A stretch of 64,000 nt of DNA from Cryobacterium sp. BB307 (GTDB taxonomy: Bacteria; Actinomycetota; Actinomycetes; Actinomycetales; Microbacteriaceae): the NCBI RefSeq assembly GCF_012274275.1, contig NZ_JAANZA010000003.1, positions 124,001 through 188,000 on the forward strand, written 5' to 3'. Position 1 is the first letter of the stretch. Each line of letters starts with the position of its first letter. This document shows positions 1 through 10,640 of this stretch, piece after piece. Below the pieces are notes generated by a model. The model did no database searches. It saw only the letters and a list, made by a program, of their open reading frames with translations, and was not told the DNA's origin. Both the position numbers and the translations under genes were made by a program.

Positions 1-1089
1 CAGGAGCGCGTCGACATCGGCCGCGGTCGAGGAGTGGCCGAGCGTGAACCGCAGCGCGCCGCGCGCGTCGTCTTCGGCGAGCCCCATGCCGAGCAGCACG
101 TGCGAGGCCTCTGGGATGCCGGCCTGGCATGCCGAGCCCGTGCTCACCGCAACGCCGGCGGCGTCCAGCAGGAACAGCAGCGAGTCGCCCTCGCAGCCCG
201 GGAAGGTGAAGTGCGCGTTGTTGTCCAGCCGGTTCACCGGATCGCCGCGCAGCTCCGCGGACGGCACTGCCGCGCGCACGCCGTCGATGAGTCGGTCCCG
301 CAACGGTGACAGCTCGGCCACCGGATGCCGGGCGGCGACTCCAAACGCGACAGCCGCTGGCGCATCCTGCGTGCCGCTGCGCACGTGCCGCTGCTGCCCG
401 CCGCCGTGGATGAGCGCCTCGATGCTGGCGGTGCGGGACAGCACGAGGGCGCCGATGCCCATCGGGCCGCCGATCTTGTGCGCGGATACCGACAGTGCCG
501 CCAGGCCGCTGGATGCGAAGTCAATCGTCAGGTGCCGGTAGGCGGCGACCGCGTCGGCATGCACAGGGACACCGCGCCCTTCGGCGAGCGCGGTCGCTTC
601 GGCGATCGGCTGGATGGTGCCGACCTCGTTGTTCGCCCAGAGCAGGGTGAGCAGGGCGATGTCGTCGTGGCGCTCGAGAGCGTCCGCGAGGGCGGTCAGC
701 TCGAGCCGACCGTGACCGTCGATCGGGAGCCATTCGATGATCGCCCGGTCGTGCTTCGCAAGCCATTCGACGGTGTCCACGGTCGCGTGGTGCTCTCCGC
801 GCGGGACCAGGATGCGCGGGCGTGTCCCGTCCGCGTTGCGTGCCCAGTACAGGCCTTTGATGGCGAGGTTCACCGATTCGGTGCCGCCCGAGGTGAACAC
901 CACTTCGATGGGCGTCGCCCCGAGCGATGCCGCGACCGCCTCGCGCCCGTCCTCCAGCATCCGCTTCGCGTTCTGCCCCGCGCTGTGGATCGACGACGGG
1001 TTGCCGACCACCGCGAGCGCGTCGGTGTAGGCCGCGATCGCCTCCGGCAGCAGCGGGGTCGTCGCGGCGTGGTCGAGATAGACCACCAT
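1..1089 (-). CDS. Cysteine desulfurase (NifS/IscS family), 3' end outside window
   Basis: A PLP enzyme that removes sulfur from L-cysteine, as a persulfide, for Fe-S cluster, tRNA or cofactor sulfuration in the cytosol. The reverse-strand frame begins at an ATG at 1089 behind a good ribosome site (GGAGGT, 5 nt spacing) and stays open to the left edge (363 codons). Visible motifs are the N-terminal YLDHAATTPL, the substrate/PLP segment around GGTESVN and HHATVDT, the Schiff-base lysine in SAHKIGGP near residue 200, and the catalytic loop STGSACQAG near residue 320. Length so far fits the family (about 380-400). It is divergent from glgX. Whether it is the tRNA-thiolation (mnmA-linked) or Fe-S paralogue cannot be told here, because the downstream neighbour is missing. 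Confidence 0.93.
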   Translation of the reverse strand, partial: MVVYLDHAATTPLLPEAIAAYTDALAVVGNPSSIHSAGQNAKRMLEDGREAVAASLGATPIEVVFTSGGTESVNLAIKGLYWARNADGTRPRILVPRGEHHATVDTVEWLAKHDRAIIEWLPIDGHGRLELTALADALERHDDIALLTLLWANNEVGTIQPIAEATALAEGRGVPVHADAVAAYRHLTIDFASSGLAALSVSAHKIGGPMGIGALVLSRTASIEALIHGGGQQRHVRSGTQDAPAAVAFGVAARHPVAELSPLRDRLIDGVRAAVPSAELRGDPVNRLDNNAHFTFPGCEGDSLLFLLDAAGVAVSTGSACQAGIPEASHVLLGMGLAEDDARGALRFTLGHSSTAADVDALL

Positions 1090-1121
1090 CGCGCACCTCC
1101 TCACCGCGGGCTCCGAGCGGA

Positions 1122-1149
1122 TTCGCCCAAGATTCGACTCATTTACTCT
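1122..1149 (+). promoter_or_regulatory. Possible promoter for a leaderless glgX transcript
   Basis: TACTCT (1144-1149) fits the actinobacterial -10 pattern TANNNT and ends 6 nt before the glgX ATG at 1156. A weak -35-like TTCGCC lies at 1122-1127 with a 16-nt spacer. There is no ribosome-binding site before the ATG, which fits a leaderless mRNA, common in actinobacteria. This is inference from spacing only. Confidence 0.35.
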
Positions 1150-1155
1150 AGAACG

Positions 1156-3210
<2,055 letters not shown>

Positions 3211-3234
3211 TCACCCTCGACCACCGACGCGGGG

Positions 3235-3795
3235 CTAGCGCAACGACTTCTGCAGGAAGAGTGTGCCCATCCAACGTTCGAACTTGAAGCCGACCCGGGT
3301 CAGGTGACCGTTCCGGACGAAGCCGAAGGACTCGTGCAGCTTCAGCGACCCATCCGCCCCGTGGTCGGCGATCACCGCGATCAGCTCGCGCAAGCCGACC
3401 GCCTCGGCCTGCCGGATCAGCTCGGCCAGCAGTACGCGCCCGAGCCCTCTGCCGGTTGCGTCGGGCCGCAGGTAGATGGTGCTCTCCGCGGTGAACCGGT
3501 ACGCGGCTCGGTCGCGCCACGGGTAGACATACGCGAAACCCAGGATCTCATCATCCGGGCCCTGCGCGACGAGGTAGGGGAAGCCGAGCGCGCCGATCCG
3601 CGCGAACTTGTCACGCAGTGTATCCAGCGTCATCGGCTCTTCGTCGAACGTGACGGTCGAGTGTGCGACGTAATGGTTGTAGATGGCGAGCACCTGCGGC
3701 AGGTCCTCGTCGCGCGCGTCCCGAAGCCGGTGCTGGAACGGATGCTCCGGCACCGGCTTCTGGTCCGCTTGACGCGGGTCTTCCTCGTGGGGCAC
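3235..3795 (-). CDS. GNAT N-acetyltransferase, phosphinothricin-acetyltransferase-like
   Basis: A cytosolic acetyl-CoA-dependent N-acetyltransferase, 186 residues. After a polar N-terminal tail (about 20 residues) comes a GNAT fold: the start LRDARDEDLPQVLAIYNHYV, the typical FDEEP segment of Pat/YncA-like enzymes, beta-4 with STIYLRPDATGRGLG (the acetyl-CoA pyrophosphate loop, near residue 130) and HESFGF near 165. The family includes phosphinothricin and methionine sulfoximine acetyltransferases; the actual substrate is unknown. It lies just downstream of the ABC-2 permease gene on the same strand (4-nt gap), so it may be read as the third gene of that operon. Confidence 0.85.
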   Translation of the reverse strand: MPHEEDPRQADQKPVPEHPFQHRLRDARDEDLPQVLAIYNHYVAHSTVTFDEEPMTLDTLRDKFARIGALGFPYLVAQGPDDEILGFAYVYPWRDRAAYRFTAESTIYLRPDATGRGLGRVLLAELIRQAEAVGLRELIAVIADHGADGSLKLHESFGFVRNGHLTRVGFKFERWMGTLFLQKSLR

Positions 3796-3799
3796 GAAA

Positions 3800-4618
3800 T
3801 CAGGTTACGTCGCGCCGCCAGGTCGTGAAGTACCCGACCACGGTTGTCAGCAGTGCGATGCCGAGCAGCACCAGCCCGCCTTGCCACCATTCGAGGGGTG
3901 TCGCCGTGCCCATGCCGATCGCGCCGTAGAAGCTGGCGCCGACGAGGGCGTCGCTCGCCGCACCCGGCAGGAACCGGCCGACCTCGCCCGCCCACTCCCA
4001 GACGCTCGCTGCCGTGCGCAGGATCGGCTCGACGAACTGGGTGAAGGCGACGACGACCACGATCGCTGCGACCTGGCTGGGAATCAACGCGCCGAGACCC
4101 ACGCCGATGATTGCCCACAGCGCCATCGCGATGACGGCTCGTCCGGCGAGCGCCCAGTTGTCGCTGTCCGCAAGCCCGAGGTCGAAGCCGCCGATGGCGA
4201 GCATCGCCGCGCCGAGGCCGATCGAGGCAATGAGCGCGATGACGCCGAAGAGGGCGCCGAATCCGCCGAGCGCGACGATCTTGCCTGCGAGCACGGCGCC
4301 GCGCTTCGGCGTGGCGAGGAACGTCGGAGTCAGCGTCTGGTGGCGGACTTCGGATGTCGTGGCGAGCGCTCCAAGGATCACCGGGAACACGTAGCCGATC
4401 GAGGTCGCGATGCTGTACACGATCGGCGGCAGCATCTCGTCGGGGATCGCGGGGGTCTGGCCGGTCTCGCCGAGCGCCTCGCCGAGGCCGCCGAAGAGCA
4501 GCCCGATGAGTCCCGAGGTGAACCCGACGTAGATGAACATGACCAGCGCCAGGACCCACCACAGGCGGGTGCTCGTCAGCTTGAGCGCTTCAGCGCCGAT
4601 TGCCCTCAGGGTGTTCAT
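3800..4618 (-). CDS. ABC-2 type transporter permease
   Basis: The 272-residue membrane subunit of an ABC exporter. Six hydrophobic segments are visible, beginning with LWWVLALVMFIYVGF near residue 20 and ending with GGLVLLGIALLTTVVGYF near 250, separated by the loop EVRHQTLTPTFLATPKR typical of ABC-2 permeases. Its ATG overlaps the TGA of the ATPase gene by 4 nt (4615-4618), showing translational coupling and a two-component transporter. The cargo is unknown; such pairs often export drugs, lipids or peptides. Confidence 0.9.
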   Translation of the reverse strand: MNTLRAIGAEALKLTSTRLWWVLALVMFIYVGFTSGLIGLLFGGLGEALGETGQTPAIPDEMLPPIVYSIATSIGYVFPVILGALATTSEVRHQTLTPTFLATPKRGAVLAGKIVALGGFGALFGVIALIASIGLGAAMLAIGGFDLGLADSDNWALAGRAVIAMALWAIIGVGLGALIPSQVAAIVVVVAFTQFVEPILRTAASVWEWAGEVGRFLPGAASDALVGASFYGAIGMGTATPLEWWQGGLVLLGIALLTTVVGYFTTWRRDVT

Positions 4619-5529
4619 GCGCGCTCCGCCTCTCCGCCAAGCCCTGTGTCGCCGACGATCTCAAGGAACGCCGCCTCGAGCCGGTTGTTCTCCGCTGCCA
4701 GTTGGCTGAGCGGCACGTCGGCGCGGTGTGCGATCGCGCCGACTTCTGCCGAGCTGAGCCCGGCGACGGTGAGGGCACCGCCGGCGACGTGCACGTCGGC
4801 GCCCGCCTGCACGAGCGCCGCCTCGAGGGCGTCACGGTCGGGGGCGTCGACGACGACCCGCGAACCGGTGTCGAGACCGGCGAGGGTGCCTTCGTACATG
4901 AGCCGCCCGCGCGAGATGATCACCAGGCGGTCGACGCTCTGCTGCACCTCGCTCAGCAGGTGCGACGAGACGAGGACGGTGCGCCCCTGGCTCGCCATCT
5001 CTCGCATGAAGGTGCGGATCCAGCGGATGCCCTCGGGGTCGAGACCGTTGACGGGCTCGTCGAGCACAAGCACGCGGGGGTCACCGAGCAGCGCGAACGC
5101 GAGGCCGAGCCGCTGGCGCATGCCGAGTGAGTAACCGCCGACGCGCCGGTCGGCGAAGGTCTCCAGCCCAACCAGGCGAAGTGCTTCGTCGATGCGGGAC
5201 TTCCGGATGCCCGCTGCCGCGGCGTAGACGGCCAAATGGCCGCGCGCGCTGCGCCCGGGGTGGAAACTCGACGCCTCCAGAGCGGTGCCGACGGTTTCGA
5301 ACGGGGAGGCGAGGTCGCGATAGGCGACGCCGCCGAAGGTTGCAGTTCCTGAGGTCGGTCGCACGAGCCCGAGCAGCATCCGGAGTGTCGTCGTCTTCCC
5401 AGCGCCGTTCGGCCCCAGGAAACCGGTCACTTGACCGGGCTCGACGGTGAAACTGAGGTCACTCACGGCGTGCACCGACCCGAAGCTCTTGGTGAGCCCC
5501 CGGAATTCGATAGTTGTGCTAGTTGCCAT
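4615..5529 (-). CDS. ABC transporter ATP-binding protein
   Basis: The 304-residue cytosolic ATPase partner of the adjacent ABC-2 permease. Walker A is GPNGAGKTT near residue 45, the signature is YSLGMRQRLGLAFAL near 135, Walker B is VLVLDEPVNGLDP near 155, and the H-loop is VLVSSHLL near 190. After residue 220 there is a C-terminal domain like that of DrrA/CcmA-type ATPases. An in-frame start 12 codons upstream (5565) exists, but the ATG at 5529 begins at the normal family start (TTIEFRGLTKSFG). Confidence 0.93.
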   Translation of the reverse strand: MATSTTIEFRGLTKSFGSVHAVSDLSFTVEPGQVTGFLGPNGAGKTTTLRMLLGLVRPTSGTATFGGVAYRDLASPFETVGTALEASSFHPGRSARGHLAVYAAAAGIRKSRIDEALRLVGLETFADRRVGGYSLGMRQRLGLAFALLGDPRVLVLDEPVNGLDPEGIRWIRTFMREMASQGRTVLVSSHLLSEVQQSVDRLVIISRGRLMYEGTLAGLDTGSRVVVDAPDRDALEAALVQAGADVHVAGGALTVAGLSSAEVGAIAHRADVPLSQLAAENNRLEAAFLEIVGDTGLGGEAERA

Positions 5530-5546
5530 AGAACAAGTATGTCGGA

Positions 5547-6230
5547 TTAACGAGCAATGCGCCAATCGACGGGGCTGGCTCCCTGAGCGAGCAACAACTC
5601 ATTGGCGCGACTGAACGGACGCGACCCGAAGAAGCCGCCACTCGCCGACAACGGGCTGGGGTGCACCGATTCGATGAGCGGCGTCGTTCCGAGTAACGGT
5701 GCGAGCATACGGGCATCGCGGCCCCACAGGATGGCGACGAGCGCAGTGTTTCTCGCGACCAGTGCACGAATCGCGAGCGCGGTGACGTCCTCCCAGCCCT
5801 GACCCCGGTGGGCTCCCGAAATTCCGGGCTGAACCGTGAGTACCCGGTTGAGCAGCATGACCCCGTTCTCCGCCCAAACGCTGAGGTCGCCGTGCTCGGG
5901 CGTTTCGATTCCGAGGTCGTCCCGCAGTTCGCGATAGATGTTCTGCAGGCTGCGCGGCAGCGGCCGCACTTCGCGATCGACCGCGAAGGCCAGACCGATC
6001 GGGTGGCCGGGCGTCGGGTACGGGTCCTGGCCGACGATGAGCACCCGGACGTTCGCGAGCGGATAGCCGAATGCGCGAAGTACGTTCTCTTCCGCGGGCA
6101 GGTAGTCCCGACCGGCCGCGACTTCAGCGCGCAGGAACTCCCGCAGGTCCCGGATGCGATCGGCTGCCGGTTCCAGGGCGGCAGCCCAGCCGGGGTCAAC
6201 GAGCTCGTGCAGCGGTACCCGCGATCCCAT
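5547..6230 (-). CDS. ung: Uracil-DNA glycosylase (family 1)
   Basis: Removes uracil from DNA as the first step of base-excision repair. The 227-residue protein contains the family 1 catalytic motif [11 protein letters not shown] near residue 70 (Asp activates water), the uracil-binding [10 protein letters not shown] near 125 and the minor-groove loop HPSPLSAS near 190 with its catalytic His. The frame is open to 6296, but ATG 6230 gives the usual length; the longer version would overlap the divergent MFS gene at 6284. The stop lies 17 nt before the start of the ABC ATPase gene, so co-transcription with the ABC operon is possible. Confidence 0.94.
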   Translation of the reverse strand: MGSRVPLHELVDPGWAAALEPAADRIRDLREFLRAEVAAGRDYLPAEENVLRAFGYPLANVRVLIVGQDPYPTPGHPIGLAFAVDREVRPLPRSLQNIYRELRDDLGIETPEHGDLSVWAENGVMLLNRVLTVQPGISGAHRGQGWEDVTALAIRALVARNTALVAILWGRDARMLAPLLGTTPLIESVHPSPLSASGGFFGSRPFSRANELLLAQGASPVDWRIAR

Positions 6231-6283
6231 GCTCGAAAGCCTATTAGCCACGCCGAAACCGCCCGCGGCACTAGCATCCGTAC

Positions 6284-7783
6284 ATGACGAGTGCACTCCG
6301 CGGCAGTGCTGCCGCCGTCACCGCTGGCCTCATCGGCTTCCTGTTCCTGGTCGAGTTCGTCAGCGGCATCCTGCAGGGCTTCTATGTGCCCCTCATCCCC
6401 GACCTGGTGCGCTACCTCGACATCACCGATGCAGACTTCAACATCTTCGAGGGCGCACAGCTGCTGCTGTCCGCGCTCGTCGTCCCGGTGCTCGCCAAGC
6501 TCGGCGACATGTACGGGCACAAGCGCATCCTGCTGGTCTCCACCGCCCTGACCGCGGGCGCGACCTGGTGGCTCGCGTTCGCCGGCGACTTCACGAGCTT
6601 CCTCATCGCGTTCACCCTGCAGGGTTTCTACGTCGTCTGGCTGCCGCTCGAGATCGCGCTCATCTTCGACAAGGGCCGCCGCTCGGGGCACGCAGCGTCC
6701 GCGACGCGCAAGGCGGCGGCGCTGCTGATCGTCGGCCTCGAGGCCGGGGCGATCGCCGGCGCGCTCGGCGGTGCGGCGGTGTTCGACGCGTTCGGCGGCG
6801 CTGAACTGCTCGCGCAGGCGATGGTGCCGACGCTCACCGTGCCGGCCGTCGCGGTGACCATCGCGTTCTTCGTCATCCTGTTCGGGGTTCCGGAATCGGA
6901 GCCGCTGCCGGGCCGCACCCTCGACTGGGTCGGCTTCTCGGTGCTCTCGATCGGCCTGCTGCTCATCACCTCCGGCCTCACGTTCCTGAAGTTCAACGGC
7001 CCCGAGGCGCTCTGGGCGTGGGGCATCATTCTGCTCGGGCTCCTCAGCTTCATCCCGTTCGTGCGCTTCGAGCTGCGACAGACCGACCCGGCCATCGACA
7101 TCCGGGTGCTCAGGCAGCCGAACATGTGGCCGGTGCAGCTCACCGCGTTCCTTATCGGCATCAGCCTGCTCGGCGCACAAGCGCCACTGTCGACGTTCGC
7201 CGGCACCGATCCGGAGGTCCACGGTTACGGGCTGGGGCTTGCGGCGGGCTCGATCTCGATTCTGATCGGCGTCTATCTCATCTCGATGATCATCGGTGCG
7301 CTGGCGTTCCCCATCGTGTCCCGGATGCTGTCCCCTCGGACCGCGCTCATCATCGCCGCCTTCCTGGTCGGGACCGGCTACCTGCTCTTCATCCCGTTCC
7401 ACGATGAGACCTGGCAGGTGTTCATGAACATGTTCGTCGCGGGAATCGGCTCCGGCGTGCTGATGGGCGCGATGCCGGCCGCCGCCGCGGCGGCCGCACC
7501 GCGCGGACAGACCGGCATCGCCTCCGCCCTCACCAATACGACCAAGACCATCGGCGGCTCGTTCGCGTCCAGCGTCTTCGCGATCGTGCTGGCGATCGGC
7601 GCGGTGCAGGTCGCCGGGCACACCGCCGGCAGCCTGTTCGGCTACCACCTGGTGTGGATCATCTGCGGTGCGGGCGCGGTCCTCGCGGCGATCCTCCTCT
7701 TCGTGGTGCCGCGACAGGCATTCGCCGACACGGCGGACGACGCCGCCCAGGCCGCGATCGAACCGGCAACGGAAGGCGCATGA
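6284..7783 (+). CDS. MFS transporter
   Basis: A 499-residue major facilitator protein with about 14 hydrophobic segments, an arrangement common in DHA2-type drug:H+ antiporters. The first loop contains [12 protein letters not shown] (near residue 85), the motif-A equivalent. The last helices end near residue 480, before an Ala-rich tail. Its stop overlaps the start of the M20 amidohydrolase gene by 4 nt (ATGA at 7780-7783), so the two are translationally coupled. The coupling suggests, without proof, that the transporter moves the amidohydrolase's substrate or product. Confidence 0.9.
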   Translation: MTSALRGSAAAVTAGLIGFLFLVEFVSGILQGFYVPLIPDLVRYLDITDADFNIFEGAQLLLSALVVPVLAKLGDMYGHKRILLVSTALTAGATWWLAFAGDFTSFLIAFTLQGFYVVWLPLEIALIFDKGRRSGHAASATRKAAALLIVGLEAGAIAGALGGAAVFDAFGGAELLAQAMVPTLTVPAVAVTIAFFVILFGVPESEPLPGRTLDWVGFSVLSIGLLLITSGLTFLKFNGPEALWAWGIILLGLLSFIPFVRFELRQTDPAIDIRVLRQPNMWPVQLTAFLIGISLLGAQAPLSTFAGTDPEVHGYGLGLAAGSISILIGVYLISMIIGALAFPIVSRMLSPRTALIIAAFLVGTGYLLFIPFHDETWQVFMNMFVAGIGSGVLMGAMPAAAAAAAPRGQTGIASALTNTTKTIGGSFASSVFAIVLAIGAVQVAGHTAGSLFGYHLVWIICGAGAVLAAILLFVVPRQAFADTADDAAQAAIEPATEGA

Positions 7784-9021
7784 GCATGCAGTATCGAGAG
7801 TTGGCGACCGAGGCCGCAGGCTACCTGCCGGAGCTGCAGTCGGTGCGCCGTGACATCCACCGCAGGCCCGAGCTCGGGCTGCAGACTCCCCAGACCCTCG
7901 AGCGCGTGTTCGCGTCGATCGACGGACTGCCCATCGACATCACGCGATCGACGACGATGTCTGCGGCGGTGGTCCGCGTCCGTGGAGCTCACCCCGGACC
8001 CACGGTGGTGCTGCGCGCCGACCTCGACGCGCTGCCGCTGACCGAGAACACCGGTCTCGACTACGCATCCGAGATCCCCGGCCTGATGCACGCGTGCGGC
8101 CACGACCTGCACGCCGCGATCGCGGTCGGTGCGATCCACCTTCTCGCCACCCACCGGGACCAGCTCGCCGGCGAAGTGCTGTTCCTGCTGCAGCCGGGCG
8201 AGGAGGGCTATCGCGGCGCGAACCGGATGCTCGATGAGGGCGCGCTCGAGCTGGCGAGCGGTGACCTGGTCGGCGCGTATGCCCTGCACGTCACCACCGC
8301 GTACCCGCTCGGATGCTTCACCACTCGCCCCGGAACCGGGATGGCTGGCGCGGCAACCCTGAAGGTCACCGTGCACGGACGCGGCGGCCACGGTTCTGCA
8401 CCGCACCGGGCGCTCGACCCCAACCAGGTGGTCGCCGAGATCGTCGTCGGCCTGCAAACCCTGGTCACCCGCCGCTTCGACATCTTCGACCCGGTGGTGG
8501 TCACCGTCGGCTGGCTGTCCGGCGGCGAGCCGGGCGCATCCAACGTGATCCCAGAGTCGGCGGAGTTCGGCGCGACCGTGCGCACCTTCTCGGCCGAGAC
8601 GGCCGGTGTCATCGAGCAGCGCTTGACGGAGCTCGTCACCGGCATCGCGGCCGCGCACGGTCTGGTGGCCGACGTCGAGTTCGCGAGCGTGACCGACCCG
8701 CTCATCAACAGCGAACAGCACACCGACCTTGCCGCCCGGGTCGCGCAGGAGATGTTCGGCGAGAACCGCTTCGTGACGATGCCGACACCGATCGCCGGCG
8801 CGGAGGACTTCGCCGCGATCCTGCAGGCCGTCCCCGGGGCGTTCGTGTTCGTCGGCGCCTGCCCGCCGGAACTCGACCCGGCGACTGCGCCCTACAACCA
8901 CTCCGATCTTGCGCTCTTCGACGACACCGTGCTGCCGGATGCGTCGGCCTATCTCGCCGCGCTCGCTTTCGCCCGGCTCGACGAGGTCGCCTCCGGCACC
9001 GTCGTCAGATCATCGGATTAG
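7780..9021 (+). CDS. M20D-family amidohydrolase / peptidase
   Basis: A 413-residue zinc or manganese hydrolase of the HipO/IAA-amino-acid hydrolase type, cleaving N-acyl or aminoacyl amides. Motifs: RRDIHRRPELGLQ near residue 20, VLRADLDALPL near 78, MHACGHDLHAA near 103 (metal ligands), QPGEEGYRGANRML near 138, and the C-terminal ligand in AGAEDFAAIL near 340. Between 185 and 300 lies the dimerisation domain with GRGGHGSAPH. ATG 7780 is chosen because it overlaps the MFS stop and begins at the normal family start. The 3' end overlaps the convergent SRPBCC gene by 17 nt. Confidence 0.93.
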   Translation: MSMQYRELATEAAGYLPELQSVRRDIHRRPELGLQTPQTLERVFASIDGLPIDITRSTTMSAAVVRVRGAHPGPTVVLRADLDALPLTENTGLDYASEIPGLMHACGHDLHAAIAVGAIHLLATHRDQLAGEVLFLLQPGEEGYRGANRMLDEGALELASGDLVGAYALHVTTAYPLGCFTTRPGTGMAGAATLKVTVHGRGGHGSAPHRALDPNQVVAEIVVGLQTLVTRRFDIFDPVVVTVGWLSGGEPGASNVIPESAEFGATVRTFSAETAGVIEQRLTELVTGIAAAHGLVADVEFASVTDPLINSEQHTDLAARVAQEMFGENRFVTMPTPIAGAEDFAAILQAVPGAFVFVGACPPELDPATAPYNHSDLALFDDTVLPDASAYLAALAFARLDEVASGTVVRSSD

Positions 9022-9733
9022 GCGACCCCGCCCCGGCTCGCGACTTCGCCTCGGCGCGTTCCTTGATGCCCAGCAGCAGCTTGCGCTCCATCAGGTACTG
9101 GCCCGGTTCGACGAACCCGCGGACTGCGGCGCCGATCATCGGCGAGGAGTACGCGACGCGCGTGCGGGTGATCAGCCGGGTGGAGGTCTCCCCGACCGGC
9201 TTCAGCACGAACGTCCACGACACGTCGACAGGGTCTTCCGGCCGCGCGGCGGTCGCCCCGACGAACTTGCCGGTGGACGCGTCCATGGTGCCGCCGAGGG
9301 ACAACACGGAGCCCGCTTCGAGCATCCGCACCGGAATTCCCTCGTTCTTCTCGCCCCACGGGATCACGTCACCGACGCTCAACTGCTGGAACTCCGGCAG
9401 GATCCGGCGTGACCGCTTCGGGTCGGCGTCATGGGCGGCCTTCTCGCTCTGATCGAACGAGTAGAACCCGGCCCTGCCGTATCCCATCTGCACGAGCCAG
9501 GGCCACACCTCATCCGGTGTCGCATGGATCGTGACCGCGCGGGTCGAGTGCATCTTCGGATGCTGGACGAAATCGTCCCCGGGAAGGTCAGCGAACACCT
9601 CCGAGTCGTCACTGCCCCAGCGCAACTGCTTTGGGCGGAAGAATCGCGCGTACCATGCCGCTGCGATGACGGGGACGGCTACGACTGCGATCGCCTTCGC
9701 GACCGTCGACGAACCACTCATGAGAAACCTCAT
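9005..9733 (-). CDS. SRPBCC-family protein with N-terminal membrane anchor
   Basis: A 242-residue protein. Residues 8-28 form one hydrophobic segment (VAKAIAVVAVPVIAAAWY). The rest resembles the SRPBCC (START-like/polyketide cyclase) fold: the opening strand STRAVTIHATPDEVWPWLVQMG near 65, a middle SVGDVIPWGE segment, and WTFVLKPVGETSTRLITRTR near 185. Such proteins bind hydrophobic ligands, but no function is established for this subgroup. ATG 9733 is used; a second Met (residue 5) is also possible. No operon partner; convergent to the amidohydrolase gene. Confidence 0.8.
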   Translation of the reverse strand: MRFLMSGSSTVAKAIAVVAVPVIAAAWYARFFRPKQLRWGSDDSEVFADLPGDDFVQHPKMHSTRAVTIHATPDEVWPWLVQMGYGRAGFYSFDQSEKAAHDADPKRSRRILPEFQQLSVGDVIPWGEKNEGIPVRMLEAGSVLSLGGTMDASTGKFVGATAARPEDPVDVSWTFVLKPVGETSTRLITRTRVAYSSPMIGAAVRGFVEPGQYLMERKLLLGIKERAEAKSRAGAGSPNPMI

Positions 9734-9788
9734 CTCGCCGTTAGGCGCACCACCATACGCTCCGCCCCTGCGGTGCGACTAGCGATCG

Positions 9789-10562
9789 TCAGATTTTGGG
9801 GCTGAGCGGACGGCGGGTCACGTTATGCGCGGCGGCCTGCGCGAGGGGCCGCACCATGATCAGGTCGAGGTTCACATGGCCGGGCAGCTCGAGCGCGTGC
9901 ACGATCAGCTCGGCAATATCCTCGGCGACGAGCGGGTTCTCGACCCCCGCGTAGACGGCATCCGCTTTCGCCTGGTCTCCCCCGACGCGCTTGAGCGTGA
10001 ACTCGTCGGTCTTGACCATGCCCGGCGCGATCTCGATCACGCGGATCGGCTCCCCAGCCAGCTCCAGACGCAGCACTGCGGACAGCGCGTGCTCCGCGTG
10101 CTTCGCGCCGTTGTACCCGCCGCCGCCCGGGTAAGGTTCGTGGCCGGCAACCGAGGTCACCGTCAGGATGTCCGCGTGGCCGTATTCGGCCGCTGCGCTT
10201 CGGAGCAGCGGGAGCAGCGCGCTCACCACGCGTTGCACCGCGATCACGTTGACATCGAACATCCGGGCCCAGTCGCCCGGATCTGCACTCTCGATCGCAT
10301 CGACGCCGAATGCGCCGCCCGCGTTGTTGACAAGCGAGTGCACTGGGCCGCTGGAGGCCAGATAGTCGCGCAGTGCCTCGACCTGCGACTGGTCGGTGAG
10401 GTCGGCGACGAAGGTGTCTGCACCGGTCTGGGCGGCGAGCGCCTCAAGCCGATCCGCGCGTCGAGCAACGCCGACGACATCCCAGCCGCGGGACCGGAAC
10501 AGCTTGACCGTGGCGGCGCCGATGCCAGAACTCGCTCCCGTGACAACCACTCGCCGTGCCAT
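9789..10562 (-). CDS. Short-chain dehydrogenase/reductase
   Basis: A 257-residue classical SDR, NAD(P)-dependent. It has the cofactor motif TGASSGIGAAT at residues 7-17, NNAGGAFG near 85, the catalytic Ser in TVTSVAG near 140 and the catalytic YNGAK pair near 155. Arg residues after the second strand (ARRADR) suggest NADP(H). The ATG at 10562 follows a purine-rich ribosome site and begins at the Rossmann strand; the much longer open frame upstream is spurious because it overlaps the divergent acyltransferase. The substrate cannot be told. Confidence 0.93.
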   Translation of the reverse strand: MARRVVVTGASSGIGAATVKLFRSRGWDVVGVARRADRLEALAAQTGADTFVADLTDQSQVEALRDYLASSGPVHSLVNNAGGAFGVDAIESADPGDWARMFDVNVIAVQRVVSALLPLLRSAAAEYGHADILTVTSVAGHEPYPGGGGYNGAKHAEHALSAVLRLELAGEPIRVIEIAPGMVKTDEFTLKRVGGDQAKADAVYAGVENPLVAEDIAELIVHALELPGHVNLDLIMVRPLAQAAAHNVTRRPLSPKI

Positions 10563-10640
10563 CCTGCCGCCCTTCGAAGCACTGATGTGGGGCACCAGTC
10601 TGCCAGTTATCGCGAAACCAGGCGTGTTAGGCATAGGGGT

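Noticed and set aside
325..1155. N-terminal extension of the glgX frame over 277 codons
   Set aside because: It lies antisense to the cysteine desulfurase, is Arg/Gly-rich like other GC-driven shadow frames, and the GlgX family start is at 1156.
3881..5134. 417-codon plus-strand frame
   Set aside because: Antisense to the ABC transporter pair, low-complexity Arg/Asp/Ala composition; a shadow frame of high-GC DNA.
5519..7648. 709-codon minus-strand frame
   Set aside because: Spans ung and the MFS gene with a Glu/Arg/Asp-rich sequence and no domain; shadow of real genes.
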